Assembly: GCA_034664165.1 (NCBI GenBank) | Contig: JAXDIE010000023.1 | Location: 1 to 64,000, forward strand | Direction of reading: 5' to 3' | Origin: JACCVG01 sp034664165 | GTDB taxonomy: Bacteria; Actinomycetota; Thermoleophilia; Solirubrobacterales; Thermoleophilaceae | Length of the DNA stretch: 64,000 bases | Shown: in pieces, positions 50,424-58,409 of the stretch | Numbering within the stretch: position 1 is the stretch's first letter | Layout: each line of letters begins with the position of its first letter | Position numbers and translations under genes: made by a program | Notes under the pieces: generated by a model | The model's database searches: none | What the model was told of the DNA's origin: nothing | Seen by the model: only the letters and a program-made list of their open reading frames with translations

Positions 50424-52096
50424 CAGCGGTCCGGGCGGGCGCGCTCGAGGATTGCGTCGAGGTCGGCGCCCGCCGGGAGGTCGCCGAAGGCGCCCCCGGC
50501 GCCCTCGCCCAGGCGGGCTGCGCAGAAGGCGTCCGAAACCGCCGCGGTCGAATGGCGGACGAGCAGCGAGGCCTGCAGGGTCCGGGCCAGGCGGCCGCAG
50601 AGACCGCGGGCGGCCGCTTCGCCGACGGGATCACCGGCCAGCTCGGAGCGGATGCCCGAGATCGCGGCGTCCAGCCTGGCGTTGGCGCCGGCGGCCAACT
50701 CGATCTCGGACAGCAGCGCATCCAGCGAGGCCGGTGAGCGGCGCCAGGCGCGCAGCACGTCCAGCGCCTGCACGTTGCCCGAGCCCTCCCAGACGGACAT
50801 CAGCGGCGCCTCCCTATAGGCGCGCGCGAGGCGCGACTCCTCGATGTATCCAAAGCCGCCCTGGCATTCGAGCGCCTCCGCGAGGTGCTGCGGCGCGCGC
50901 TTGCAGGTCCAGTACTTCAGCACCGGGGCGGCCAGGCGCCTGAACATCTCCGCGTCGCCATCGCCCGCATGCGCCGTCTCGTTGGCGCGGGCGAGTCGCA
51001 TGGCGCCGGCCGTGGCTGCCTCGGACTCCAAGGCCAGGTCCGCGAGCACCGCCTTCATCGCCGGCTGATCGATCAGCGCCGCGCCGAAGGCCTGGCGGTG
51101 GATCGCCCAGTGGATGGCCTCGGCAGTGCCCAGCCGCATGACGGCCGTGGAGCCCAGGACGCAGTCGTGGCGGGTGCCCCCGATCATGGCCATGATGGCC
51201 CGCACGCCGTGGCCGGGCTCGCCCACCAGGCGCCCGCGGGCATTGGTCAGGACCACCTCGGCGGTGGGGTTGGAGCGGTTGCCCAGCTTGGGCTTCAGGC
51301 GGTCGAGGTGGAAGCCGTTGGGGCGACCGTCCTCGTCGAGGCGCGGGACCAGGGCGAGCGACATGCCCTGGTCCGTCTGCGCCAGTGCGAAGAAGGCATC
51401 GGACTGGACCGCGGAGACGAACCACTTGCCACCGCTCACCAGGACCTCGCCTTCGTCCCCTCCCGGAGCCGGCACCGCAACGGTGCCCGAGCCCGCCACG
51501 TCGGAGCCGCCGCTGCGCTCGGTGAGCGCCATGCCGATCAGCGCGCCGTTCTTCTGAGAGGCCGGAAGCTCGCGCGGGTCATAGACGCCCGAGGACACGA
51601 GCGGCTCCCAGTCGGCGGCCAGCCCCGGTTCCAGCCGCAGCGCGGGCACGCAGGAGTAGGTCATTGCCAGCGGGCACGTGATGCCCGCCTCGATCTGGGC
51701 GACAAGCAGAAACCGCGCGGCACGCGCCACGTGGGCGCCCGGTCGCGGGTCGGCCCACGGGGCTCCGGCCACGCCGTTCTCGACGGCCAGCCCCAGAAGC
51801 TCGTGCCACGAGGGATCGAAGGAGATCGAATCGACCCGGGCTCCCGCCCGGTCGTAGCTCACGTGCTCGGGCGTGCGCTCGTTGGCAGCAAACCCGCGCT
51901 CGATCCAGTCGAGCCGGCCGACGATCTCTCCGAACTCGCGGACGCCGTCCTCGCGGTCGGCTCCGCCCTCGCGGCGCAGGCCCTCGAGGAGTGCGAGGTC
52001 GCCATCAAGCACGTTGTCTCCCGACCGCGCCGGTGGAAGGGGTGCCGCGACTGCGGCCTGAAACGAATCGCCGGAAATGGCGGGGGCTATGGCCAT
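50423..52096 (-). CDS. AidB-like acyl-CoA dehydrogenase family protein
   Basis: The protein has 557 aa from ATG 52096. It is longer than ordinary acyl-CoA dehydrogenases and has the AidB-type C-terminal region LECQGGFGYIEESRLARAYREAPLMSVWEGSGNVQALDVLRA. The middle domain shows LTERSGGSDVAGS. The frame extends further upstream without similarity, so ATG 52096 near the operon promoter is preferred. AidB relatives bind FAD and in E. coli are linked to alkylation damage, but many actinobacterial members are metabolic enzymes. It is the first gene of an operon with a nitrilase and a GAF-LuxR regulator. Confidence 0.83.
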   Translation of the reverse strand: MAIAPAISGDSFQAAVAAPLPPARSGDNVLDGDLALLEGLRREGGADREDGVREFGEIVGRLDWIERGFAANERTPEHVSYDRAGARVDSISFDPSWHELLGLAVENGVAGAPWADPRPGAHVARAARFLLVAQIEAGITCPLAMTYSCVPALRLEPGLAADWEPLVSSGVYDPRELPASQKNGALIGMALTERSGGSDVAGSGTVAVPAPGGDEGEVLVSGGKWFVSAVQSDAFFALAQTDQGMSLALVPRLDEDGRPNGFHLDRLKPKLGNRSNPTAEVVLTNARGRLVGEPGHGVRAIMAMIGGTRHDCVLGSTAVMRLGTAEAIHWAIHRQAFGAALIDQPAMKAVLADLALESEAATAGAMRLARANETAHAGDGDAEMFRRLAAPVLKYWTCKRAPQHLAEALECQGGFGYIEESRLARAYREAPLMSVWEGSGNVQALDVLRAWRRSPASLDALLSEIELAAGANARLDAAISGIRSELAGDPVGEAAARGLCGRLARTLQASLLVRHSTAAVSDAFCAARLGEGAGGAFGDLPAGADLDAILERARPDR

Positions 52097-52147
52097 CGGG
52101 CGATCCAACCACCTTCCGGGGGCCTTTTCCAGCGACTTTCTACCCGT

Positions 52148-52194
52148 GGGGGGTGCAATTGCCCCCCTTTGCGGGATGGCCTGACCCCCCGGGG
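52148..52194. promoter_or_regulatory. G6/C6 palindrome cluster between divergent operons
   Basis: GGGGGG (52148-52153), a TGCAATTG centre and CCCCCC (52162-52167) form one palindrome. TTTGCGGG follows, and then ACCCCCCGGGG (52184-52194). The CCCCCC-TTTG-CGGG part matches the C5-N-G4 boxes found at other operons. It lies in the 114-base gap between the AidB-like operon and the FAD monooxygenase operon and could control both. Confidence 0.5.
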
Positions 52195-52210
52195 CGCGTA
52201 GGTTGTCGGC

Positions 52211-53668
52211 ATGACCAATTCCAGAGAGCAGTTCGACGTGGTGGTTGTCGGAGCCCGCTGTGCCGGCTCGGCCGCGGCCATCACCTTCGCCAACGGGGGC
52301 CGCAAGGTGCTGGCCATCGACCGGTCGGCGTTCCCCTCGGACACGCTTTCGACGCACGCCAACTTCCCCTCCTCGGTGGCCGAGATGCAGCGGCTCGGGG
52401 CCCTTCCGCGCATCCGGAAGGCGGGCGCGCCCGAGTGCCGCGAGGCCTATCTGTCCGCTGACGGCATCGCGCTTGTCACGCCCTGGGACCCGGTCGACGG
52501 AATCGACTATGGACTCTGCAATCCCAGGGAGGCGTTCGACGAAGCGCTGGTGGAGACGGCTCGCGAAGCCGGTGCGGAGGTCCGCGAGAAGACATCGCTG
52601 GTCGACGTGCTCTGGCGCGCCGGGCGTGCCTCAGGTGTCCGGGTCAAGGGCCCGGAGGGCGAATACGAGGTCGACTGCAAGCTCGTGGTAGGCGCCGACG
52701 GCCGGCGCTCCATGACCGCCTACAGAGTCGGCGCCGACGTGCCCTATCGCGGCTCCAAGAACGGTCGCGGCCTGGCCTTCTGGTACTGCGACGACCCGAT
52801 GGTGGGCACGGAGTGGAGGAACCGTCTGTGCCAGTTCCGGGCCGGCGTGACCCACACCCTGCTCTTCCCCTGCCCGGACGACCGGATGCTGGTCCTCTTC
52901 ATGGGCCCCGCCGAGGAGATCCCCGACTTCCGCCGCGACCCGATGGGGATGTGGGATCGCATGATGGCCGCGAACCCGGTGACCGCCGAACGCTGCGCGG
53001 GCGCCAAGAACCACTCGAAGCTGCGCTCCACGGGCTCCACGTCGGCCTTCTTCCGCCGCTCCAGCGGCCCCGGCTGGGCGCTGGCCGGCGACTCCGGCCA
53101 TTTCAAGGATCCGATCATCGGCCAGGGCATGCGCGACGCCATGCGCTTCGGCCGGATCCTGGCCGAGCGTGCCGGGCCCGTGATCGACGACCCCGCCCGC
53201 CTGGACGGGGAGCTGCTCGCCACGGAGCGGCAGCGCGACGAGGAGTGCATGGCGTCCTACCACTGGGGCAACCGCGAGTCACGGATCTTCGCCCCGAGCG
53301 ACTTGGTCAAGACCACCCTGGAGACATGGTCTCGAAAGGGAGAGCCGGGGGTGGCCCAGATGTTCGACAGGACAAAGCCCCCGCACCACGTGCTGAACCC
53401 CATCGTCGGGGTGAAGATGGCGACCCGTGCGGCGCTCAAGCGAGGAACCGACCGCAAGGCCCTCCTGGCGGAGATCCGCGAGGAGGCCAGGATCGACCTC
53501 GACATCTGGCGCGAGGAGATTCGCAAGCCTTTCCGGCCGACGCGGGTCTGGGCAAGCGAGCGCCCCGGATTCGACTGGCCGAGCGCCGCTCCTGCGCAGC
53601 CAAAGGAGGCAGCGGTGGCGCCCGACTCGGACACGCTCGAGAGGTCGTTGGAAGCCGTCGGCCCATGA
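52211..53668 (+). CDS. FAD-dependent monooxygenase/oxidoreductase (PHBH-like fold)
   Basis: The protein has 485 aa from ATG 52211. An N-terminal FAD motif, FDVVVVGARCAGSAAAITFA, is followed by LAIDRSAFPSDTLSTH, then the group A flavoprotein motif VVGADGRRSMTAYRVGA near residue 165, and the GD motif WALAGDSGHFKDPIIGQGMRDAMRFGRILAE near 295. This set is typical of single-component aromatic hydroxylase-like and geranylgeranyl-reductase-like flavoproteins. It is co-transcribed with the cysteine-less nitrilase homologue (ATGA overlap) and a PucR regulator. The substrate is unknown. Confidence 0.83.
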   Translation: MTNSREQFDVVVVGARCAGSAAAITFANGGRKVLAIDRSAFPSDTLSTHANFPSSVAEMQRLGALPRIRKAGAPECREAYLSADGIALVTPWDPVDGIDYGLCNPREAFDEALVETAREAGAEVREKTSLVDVLWRAGRASGVRVKGPEGEYEVDCKLVVGADGRRSMTAYRVGADVPYRGSKNGRGLAFWYCDDPMVGTEWRNRLCQFRAGVTHTLLFPCPDDRMLVLFMGPAEEIPDFRRDPMGMWDRMMAANPVTAERCAGAKNHSKLRSTGSTSAFFRRSSGPGWALAGDSGHFKDPIIGQGMRDAMRFGRILAERAGPVIDDPARLDGELLATERQRDEECMASYHWGNRESRIFAPSDLVKTTLETWSRKGEPGVAQMFDRTKPPHHVLNPIVGVKMATRAALKRGTDRKALLAEIREEARIDLDIWREEIRKPFRPTRVWASERPGFDWPSAAPAQPKEAAVAPDSDTLERSLEAVGP

Positions 53669-54708
53669 GCGCCCCCGGCGAGACGCGGAAGGTCGTGGCC
53701 ATCCAGCTGGCCGTGAAGCTGGGTGAGATCTCCGCCAACCTGGCCCACATCGAGGACATCGTGGGCCAGGCGGTGCGCGAGCACTCGCCGGACATGGTCT
53801 TCCTGCCCGAGGTGTCGACCACGCCGAACATCAGCCACCGGGCCATGAGGTCGTGCCACGTGCCCGTGGACGGCGAGCCGCTGGCCCTCTACCGCAAGCT
53901 TGCCCGCGAGCACGGGTGCATCGTCGGCGCGGGTGCCCTGACGGTCCGCGGCAAGGACGCGCGCAACACCTATTACATCTGCGAGCCGGGCGGCGCGACC
54001 CATCTGCACGACAAGGATCAGCCGTCCATGTGGGAGAACAACTACTACGGGCCGGGCAAGGACGAGGGCGTGGTGGAGCTCTCCACCGGCGGAGCGCTCG
54101 GCGTTCCCAACGGCTTCGAGTGGATGCGGTCACGTACTGCGGCCCGTCTGCGGGGCCGGGTACGCCTGGTCACCGGCGGGATGTGCTTTCCCTCCTATCC
54201 CAAGTGGGCGCTGACCCGCCCCTACTTCTGGAGGCGGGAGCACACGACGATGCTCCAGCTGTGCCGTGAGTCCCCGGGCAGGCTGGCGCGGGTGGTCGGC
54301 GCCCCTGCGGTGCATTCGGCCCACGTGGGCGACATCACCATGGAGACGCCCATGGCGGCCGGGATCGACTGGCCGACGATCATGACGGGGGAGACGATCA
54401 TCACCGATCGCCATGGCGTGATCCTGGAGCGGCTGGCCTACGAGGACGGCGAGGGCTACATCGGCACCGAAGTCGAGTGGCGCGACCCCGAGCCCCTGGA
54501 TCCCGTCCCGAACAGCTTCTGGATGACCTCGCTGCCCTTCAGCACCCAGGCGGTCTGGCACATCTGCAACAACCAGGGGCGCGCCTCCTACCTGGCCAGG
54601 AAGGCCCGGGACGGGCACGCCTGGCAACACGAGCCCTACCACGGGCTGGACCTGCCCGACTCGATTCCGGGAGACCCCGTGGCGGAGGGCGCAACCGCCC
54701 AGAGTTGA
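53665..54708 (+). CDS. nitrilase-family homologue lacking the catalytic cysteine
   Basis: The protein has 347 aa from ATG 53665, overlapping the previous stop by 4 bases. It is clearly homologous over its whole length to the nitrilase at 49362: Glu49 in FLPEVST and Lys117 in HDKDQPSMWE are kept. The segment that should hold the nucleophile reads LGVPNGFEW where the active paralogue has IGCANGFEW, so Cys is replaced (Val147 or Gly146). It is therefore unlikely to be a normal C-N hydrolase and may be a ligand-binding or regulatory pseudo-enzyme, or use another chemistry. Confidence 0.82.
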   Translation: MSAPGETRKVVAIQLAVKLGEISANLAHIEDIVGQAVREHSPDMVFLPEVSTTPNISHRAMRSCHVPVDGEPLALYRKLAREHGCIVGAGALTVRGKDARNTYYICEPGGATHLHDKDQPSMWENNYYGPGKDEGVVELSTGGALGVPNGFEWMRSRTAARLRGRVRLVTGGMCFPSYPKWALTRPYFWRREHTTMLQLCRESPGRLARVVGAPAVHSAHVGDITMETPMAAGIDWPTIMTGETIITDRHGVILERLAYEDGEGYIGTEVEWRDPEPLDPVPNSFWMTSLPFSTQAVWHICNNQGRASYLARKARDGHAWQHEPYHGLDLPDSIPGDPVAEGATAQS

Positions 54709-54738
54709 ACCAGATTCGGGAGCGCTGGTAGCCTCGGT

Positions 54739-54751
54739 TTTGCAGTGCAAA
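54739..54751 (+). promoter_or_regulatory. TTTGCAGTGCAAA palindrome before PucR gene
   Basis: This is a perfect 13-base palindrome (TTTGCA-G-TGCAAA) ending where the ribosome site (acggagga) of the PucR gene begins. It could be an autoregulatory operator. It lies in the 56-base gap after the nitrilase-like gene. Confidence 0.45.
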
Positions 54752-54764
54752 CGGAGGACAGACA

Positions 54765-56036
54765 GTGAGCGCTCTCACGCGTCAGCGTGAGCGCCGCAGC
54801 GCCGACGACGCAGTCGTCTCGCTGGCGGCCGAAATGCGTGCGGAGCAGACCGACCTCGGCCGCAGCATGGCCGAGCACCTCCACTCGATCATCCCCATGT
54901 TCGGCGAGGCCGACGGCGAGCTGCTTGCAGAGACGCAGGCCAGCTGCGAGGCCAACGTTGCGCAGATCCTGCAGATGCTGGAGCGGGGCGAGGCGGCCGA
55001 GCAGCTTGTGCTTCCCCCGGCGGCCTCCGCCTACGTGGACGGCATGGTCCGCCGCGGCGTCCCTCTGCCCGTGTTGCTTCGCGCCTACCGGCTGGGCCAC
55101 CAGTGGATGTGGGATTGCTGGTCCGAGCAGCTGCGCGCGCGTGTCGACGACGCCGACGCCCTGGCCGATGTCCTCGAGCATTCCTCCGCCTTCCTCTTTG
55201 GCTACATCGACCTGATCGCCGACGCTCTGGTCGAGGAGTACGGGTCCGAGCGCGACCGCCTGGTGCGCAGCGCAGCCGCGCAGCGCAGCGAAGTGGTCCG
55301 CTCGATCCTCGCGCGGGAGCCCGTGGACGAGGAGGTGGCCAGCCGCCGCCTTGGCTATGAGCTCGCGCGCGAGCACGTGGCCATGCGCGTGAGCGGGGAC
55401 CCGGGCGGCGCCGCCGAGCTGCGCGGCCTGGAGCGTGCCGCCGAGGAAGCCGCCCGCTCCCTGGGGCCGGGCAGCCCGTTGATCGTCCCGTCCGGAGTGG
55501 CCACCCTCGACGTCTGGTGGGGCGGTCACAAGGGGCCCAAGGAGGCAAGGCTCGACGTGCTCGCGAACTACGTGCCGCCCGAGGGCATCCGCGTGGCGGT
55601 GGGGCGCCCGGGCCAGGGCATCGAAGGCTTCCGCCGCTCGCGCGAGGAGGCCGCCGAGGCCGCCCGCGTCGAGTCGCTCGCGGTCGACCCGCTGGGCGAG
55701 GGCGTGACAAGCTACGAGGACGTGGAGCTGTTGTCGCTGCTGACCGCCGATGAACGACGCGCACGCCGGTTCGTCGCCAGCCGCCTGGGCGCGCTCGCCG
55801 CGCCCGATGCCGCGGTGGCCCGGTTGCGTGAGACGCTTCTTGTGTTCCTTGCGGGCAACTGCAGCAACGTCCGCGCCGCACGGGCCCTGCACGTGCACCA
55901 GAACACCGTCGTGTATCGCGTGAACCGTGCGGAGGCGCTCCTCGGCCGCACCGTCTCCGACTGCGGGCCCGAGCTGGTCTGCGCGCTGAAACTGGCCGAG
56001 ATCTTCGGCGAGTCCGTACTTACCGGCGCCGAGTAG
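54765..56036 (+). CDS. PucR/CdaR family transcriptional regulator
   Basis: The protein has 423 aa from GTG 54765. A helical N-terminal domain of about 150 residues resembles RsbR-N/PucR sensory regions (GMVRRGVPLPVLLRAYRLGHQWMW). A degenerate middle domain with GIRVAVGRPGQGIEGFRRSREEAAEAARV is the GGDEF-like piece typical of PucR proteins. The C-terminal PucR-type helix-turn-helix is RETLLVFLAGNCSNVRAARA, then LHVHQNTVVYRVNRAEALLG. It probably controls the divergent catabolic operons around 52.1 kb in response to a substrate. A terminator follows. Confidence 0.85.
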   Translation: MSALTRQRERRSADDAVVSLAAEMRAEQTDLGRSMAEHLHSIIPMFGEADGELLAETQASCEANVAQILQMLERGEAAEQLVLPPAASAYVDGMVRRGVPLPVLLRAYRLGHQWMWDCWSEQLRARVDDADALADVLEHSSAFLFGYIDLIADALVEEYGSERDRLVRSAAAQRSEVVRSILAREPVDEEVASRRLGYELAREHVAMRVSGDPGGAAELRGLERAAEEAARSLGPGSPLIVPSGVATLDVWWGGHKGPKEARLDVLANYVPPEGIRVAVGRPGQGIEGFRRSREEAAEAARVESLAVDPLGEGVTSYEDVELLSLLTADERRARRFVASRLGALAAPDAAVARLRETLLVFLAGNCSNVRAARALHVHQNTVVYRVNRAEALLGRTVSDCGPELVCALKLAEIFGESVLTGAE

Positions 56037-56050
56037 CCGCATTGGGGCAA

Positions 56051-56074
56051 CCGGCCAAGCTAGGCCGGCTTTTC
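56051..56074 (+). terminator. intrinsic terminator after PucR gene
   Basis: The stem CCGGCC (56051-56056) with GGCCGG (56063-56068) has loop AAGCTA and is followed by CTTTTCT. It lies 15 bases after the PucR stop, on the plus strand. Confidence 0.6.
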
Positions 56075-56160
56075 TGTACTGCGCGCACACGGCCTGGGCC
56101 CTGCCAGGCGGTTAGCCTGAGCCTGCTCGACGCCAAGCTTTGGAGAGAGAGGTAAATGCC

Positions 56161-56580
56161 GTGAGCGAACTTCTGAACGGTCGCTGCCTATGCGGCAACA
56201 TCACGTACTCGTGCAGCGCCGACCCGGCGATGCAGGCGCTCTGTCACTGCACGGACTGCCAGCGACAGACGGGATCGATGGGTTCGGTGCTCGTCGGCGT
56301 GCCGGCGGGAACCCTCGACGTCGCGGGCGAGACCCTTTCGACCTACGAGACGATCGGAGAGGATCGTGGCACCCCAGCCGCCCGCGCGTTCTGCTCGAAC
56401 TGCGGATCGCCGATCAGCACGACGGTGCCCGAAATGCCCGAGCTCGTCTTCATCAAGGCCGGAACACTCGACGACACGTCCTGGCTCCAGCCCCAACTCG
56501 AGGTGTGGGGAAAGTCGGCTCAGCCCTGGCTGCCCGTCGAGGAAGGCCGTCCGCGCATGGAGCGCGGACCCGAGGGCTGA
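56161..56580 (+). CDS. GFA/CENP-V family zinc-binding protein (DUF636)
   Basis: The protein has 139 aa from GTG 56161; an in-frame TTG at 56140 is less likely. The zinc-ligand pattern of the glutathione-dependent formaldehyde-activating family is present: CLCGN (residues 9-13), ALCHCTDCQRQTG, and FCSNCGSPI, followed by IKAGTLDD. Most members have unknown substrates, although the name comes from a formaldehyde-glutathione adduct enzyme. It is followed 30 bases later by two SDR genes, with which it probably forms an operon. Confidence 0.85.
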   Translation: MSELLNGRCLCGNITYSCSADPAMQALCHCTDCQRQTGSMGSVLVGVPAGTLDVAGETLSTYETIGEDRGTPAARAFCSNCGSPISTTVPEMPELVFIKAGTLDDTSWLQPQLEVWGKSAQPWLPVEEGRPRMERGPEG

Positions 56581-56610
56581 CATGACCACTATTGAAAGGA
56601 GCCCGTTTCG

Positions 56611-57372
56611 ATGAGCGATGACCTGACTGGGCGCCGGGCGTTGGTAACGGGTGCCGCACGCGGCCTGGGACTGGCTGTCGCGGAGCTGTTCCTGGAGCGC
56701 GGAGCCACCGTGATGCTGTCGGACCGCGATGGGGCCGAGGCCGAGGCCGCGGCCGACCGTCTGGGTGACAAGGCGCTCCCGAACACGTGTGATGTGACCT
56801 CCAGCGAGCAGGTCCAGGCGATGATCGCCGCGGCCGTCTCCGAGATGGGCGGGCTCGACATCCTGGTGAACAACGCCGGAATCGAGATCTCGAAGCCCAT
56901 GAACGAGCACAGCGATGAGGAGTTCCTCAACCTGCTCAAGATCAACGTGCACGGGGTGTTCATGTGCACCAAGTACGCGGTGCCCGCCCTGGCCGAGAGC
57001 AAGGGCAACATCGTGAACATGGCCTCGGTGGCCGGGCTGGGTGCCGCGCCGCTGCTCTCGGCCTACTGCTCCTCCAAGGCCGCGGTCATCGGATTCACCG
57101 AGGTCTGCGCGCTCGAGCTGCGGGACGCGGGCATCCGCGTGAACGCGGTGTGCCCGTCGTTCATCGGCACGGAGATGGTTGACCGGATGATCCCGATCTA
57201 CGAGGAGATACTCCCCTTGCCCTTCGATGAAGTCGTGAAGATCAAGCAGGGCCGACTCGGAACCTCCGAAGAGGTGGCCGAGACCGTGGCCTTCCTGGCC
57301 TCGGATGACGCCTCCTGGACCACAGGCGCCCATTTCACCCTCGACAACGCCCTCACGGCGAGCCTTCTCTGA
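56611..57372 (+). CDS. short-chain dehydrogenase/reductase
   Basis: The protein has 253 aa from ATG 56611. Motifs are TGAARGLG (cofactor loop), Asp at the end of strand 2 (LSDRDGAE, favouring NAD), NNAGIEI, catalytic Ser in NMASVAGLG, and YCSSK with Tyr and Lys. The C-terminal TTGAHFTLDNALTASLL replaces the common DGG ending. Length is standard for classical SDRs. It is joined to the next SDR by a one-base overlap (TGATG), so the pair probably catalyses successive or related steps. Confidence 0.88.
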   Translation: MSDDLTGRRALVTGAARGLGLAVAELFLERGATVMLSDRDGAEAEAAADRLGDKALPNTCDVTSSEQVQAMIAAAVSEMGGLDILVNNAGIEISKPMNEHSDEEFLNLLKINVHGVFMCTKYAVPALAESKGNIVNMASVAGLGAAPLLSAYCSSKAAVIGFTEVCALELRDAGIRVNAVCPSFIGTEMVDRMIPIYEEILPLPFDEVVKIKQGRLGTSEEVAETVAFLASDDASWTTGAHFTLDNALTASLL

Positions 57373-58142
57373 TGGGCGTGCTCGACGGGAAGGTCGCAAT
57401 CGTCACCGGCGCCGGCCAGGGACTCGGCCGTGCGGTGGCCGAGGAGTTCGGGCGCGAAGGCGCGACGGTCGTCGTCTCAGACATCAACGGAGATGCCGCC
57501 GAGTCGGTTGCCGCAGGCATTGACGGCGCAACCGCCGTGACGTGCGACGTCACTGACGAGGCGCAGGTCAAGGCGTTGGTCGCGGCGGCGGTGGATGCGC
57601 ACGGCGGACTCCACATCATGGTGCCGAACGCGGGCATCGCGAACACGCCCACGCCGCTGACGGACCTGAGCCTCGAGGACTGGCGCAAGGTCACCTCCGT
57701 GAATCTCGACGGCGTGTTTCTCTGCATAAGGGAGGCCGCGCCGGCGATCATCGGGGCAGGCGGAGGGATCATCGTGAACATGTGCTCGATCACGGCGCTG
57801 AAGGGGTTGCCGCTGGCGGGAAGCTACGCCGCGGCCAAGGCCGGCGTGCTGTCCCTGACCAAGACCAGCGCCGTGGAGTTGCGCGACCATGGCGTGGCGG
57901 TTCACGCGATCTGCCCCGGCTTCATCGGCACCGAGCTTGTCACGGACACAAAGTCGGCGTTCGAGTCGGCTCTCGGGCTTCCAGAGGGCGGCTTCGACGA
58001 GGTCATCGCCGGTGCCCAGGGACGCTACGGCGAGGCATCCGAAGTGGCACGGCTCGCGGTGTTCCTCGCATCGGGCCGGGCGAGCTTCAGCAGCGGCTCG
58101 GAATTCGTGCTTGACGGCGGAGCCTCGGCCTCGCTCCTCTAG
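57372..58142 (+). CDS. short-chain dehydrogenase/reductase
   Basis: The protein has 256 aa from ATG 57372. Motifs are TGAGQGLG, Asp in VVSDINGD (favouring NAD), PNAGIAN at the NNAG position, catalytic Ser in NMCSITALKG, and YAAAK with Tyr and Lys. The ending FSSGSEFVLDGGASASLL is typical, and it shares ASLL with its upstream neighbour, which supports an origin by duplication. It is followed by the intergenic element at 58223. Confidence 0.88.
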   Translation: MGVLDGKVAIVTGAGQGLGRAVAEEFGREGATVVVSDINGDAAESVAAGIDGATAVTCDVTDEAQVKALVAAAVDAHGGLHIMVPNAGIANTPTPLTDLSLEDWRKVTSVNLDGVFLCIREAAPAIIGAGGGIIVNMCSITALKGLPLAGSYAAAKAGVLSLTKTSAVELRDHGVAVHAICPGFIGTELVTDTKSAFESALGLPEGGFDEVIAGAQGRYGEASEVARLAVFLASGRASFSSGSEFVLDGGASASLL

Positions 58143-58156
58143 CCGCCCTTTTCTCG

Positions 58157-58190
58157 TTGCCGCTGTTTGCCCTGGTGCGAACAGCGGCAA
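58157..58190. terminator. hairpin between convergent genes
   Basis: TTGCCGCTGTT (58157-58167) pairs perfectly with AACAGCGGCAA (58180-58190) over 11 bp, with a 12-base loop. It starts 15 bases after the SDR stop. There is no strong T-run, so termination would be partial. The right arm, AACAGCGGCAAT, resembles the AACGGCAGCAAT core of the nearby repeat. Confidence 0.5.
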
Positions 58191-58222
58191 TGGGGAGGTC
58201 ACCCGGGCGGCGGGGACCCTTT

Positions 58223-58404
58223 CACAACCCTCGGGGCTAATTGCACGGAGCTTTCCTGGGGAACAATTCGTGGTCCCCCTTCGTTGCCTTCCTGGGTGCG
58301 GTTCCGTGACAACGGCAGCAATCAGGTAACAGAGCGGCGCAAACGGGAGCCTGCCTCTCCCAACGGAGACAGGACCCGCGGTGCAGCAGCTGTACGAGCA
58401 GTAA
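58223..58404. repeat. conserved intergenic element, copy 2 (possible structured RNA)
   Basis: This 182-nt sequence matches the element at 36354-36537 over its full length in the same order of blocks. It lies between a plus-strand SDR gene and a minus-strand TetR gene, again at a convergent junction. Compared with copy 1 it has lost one base in the left arm of the first hairpin and changed two bases in the right arm, yet pairing is kept (GGGGA 58258-58262 with TCCCC 58274-58278). Confidence 0.7.
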
Positions 58405-58409
58405 CTGGC

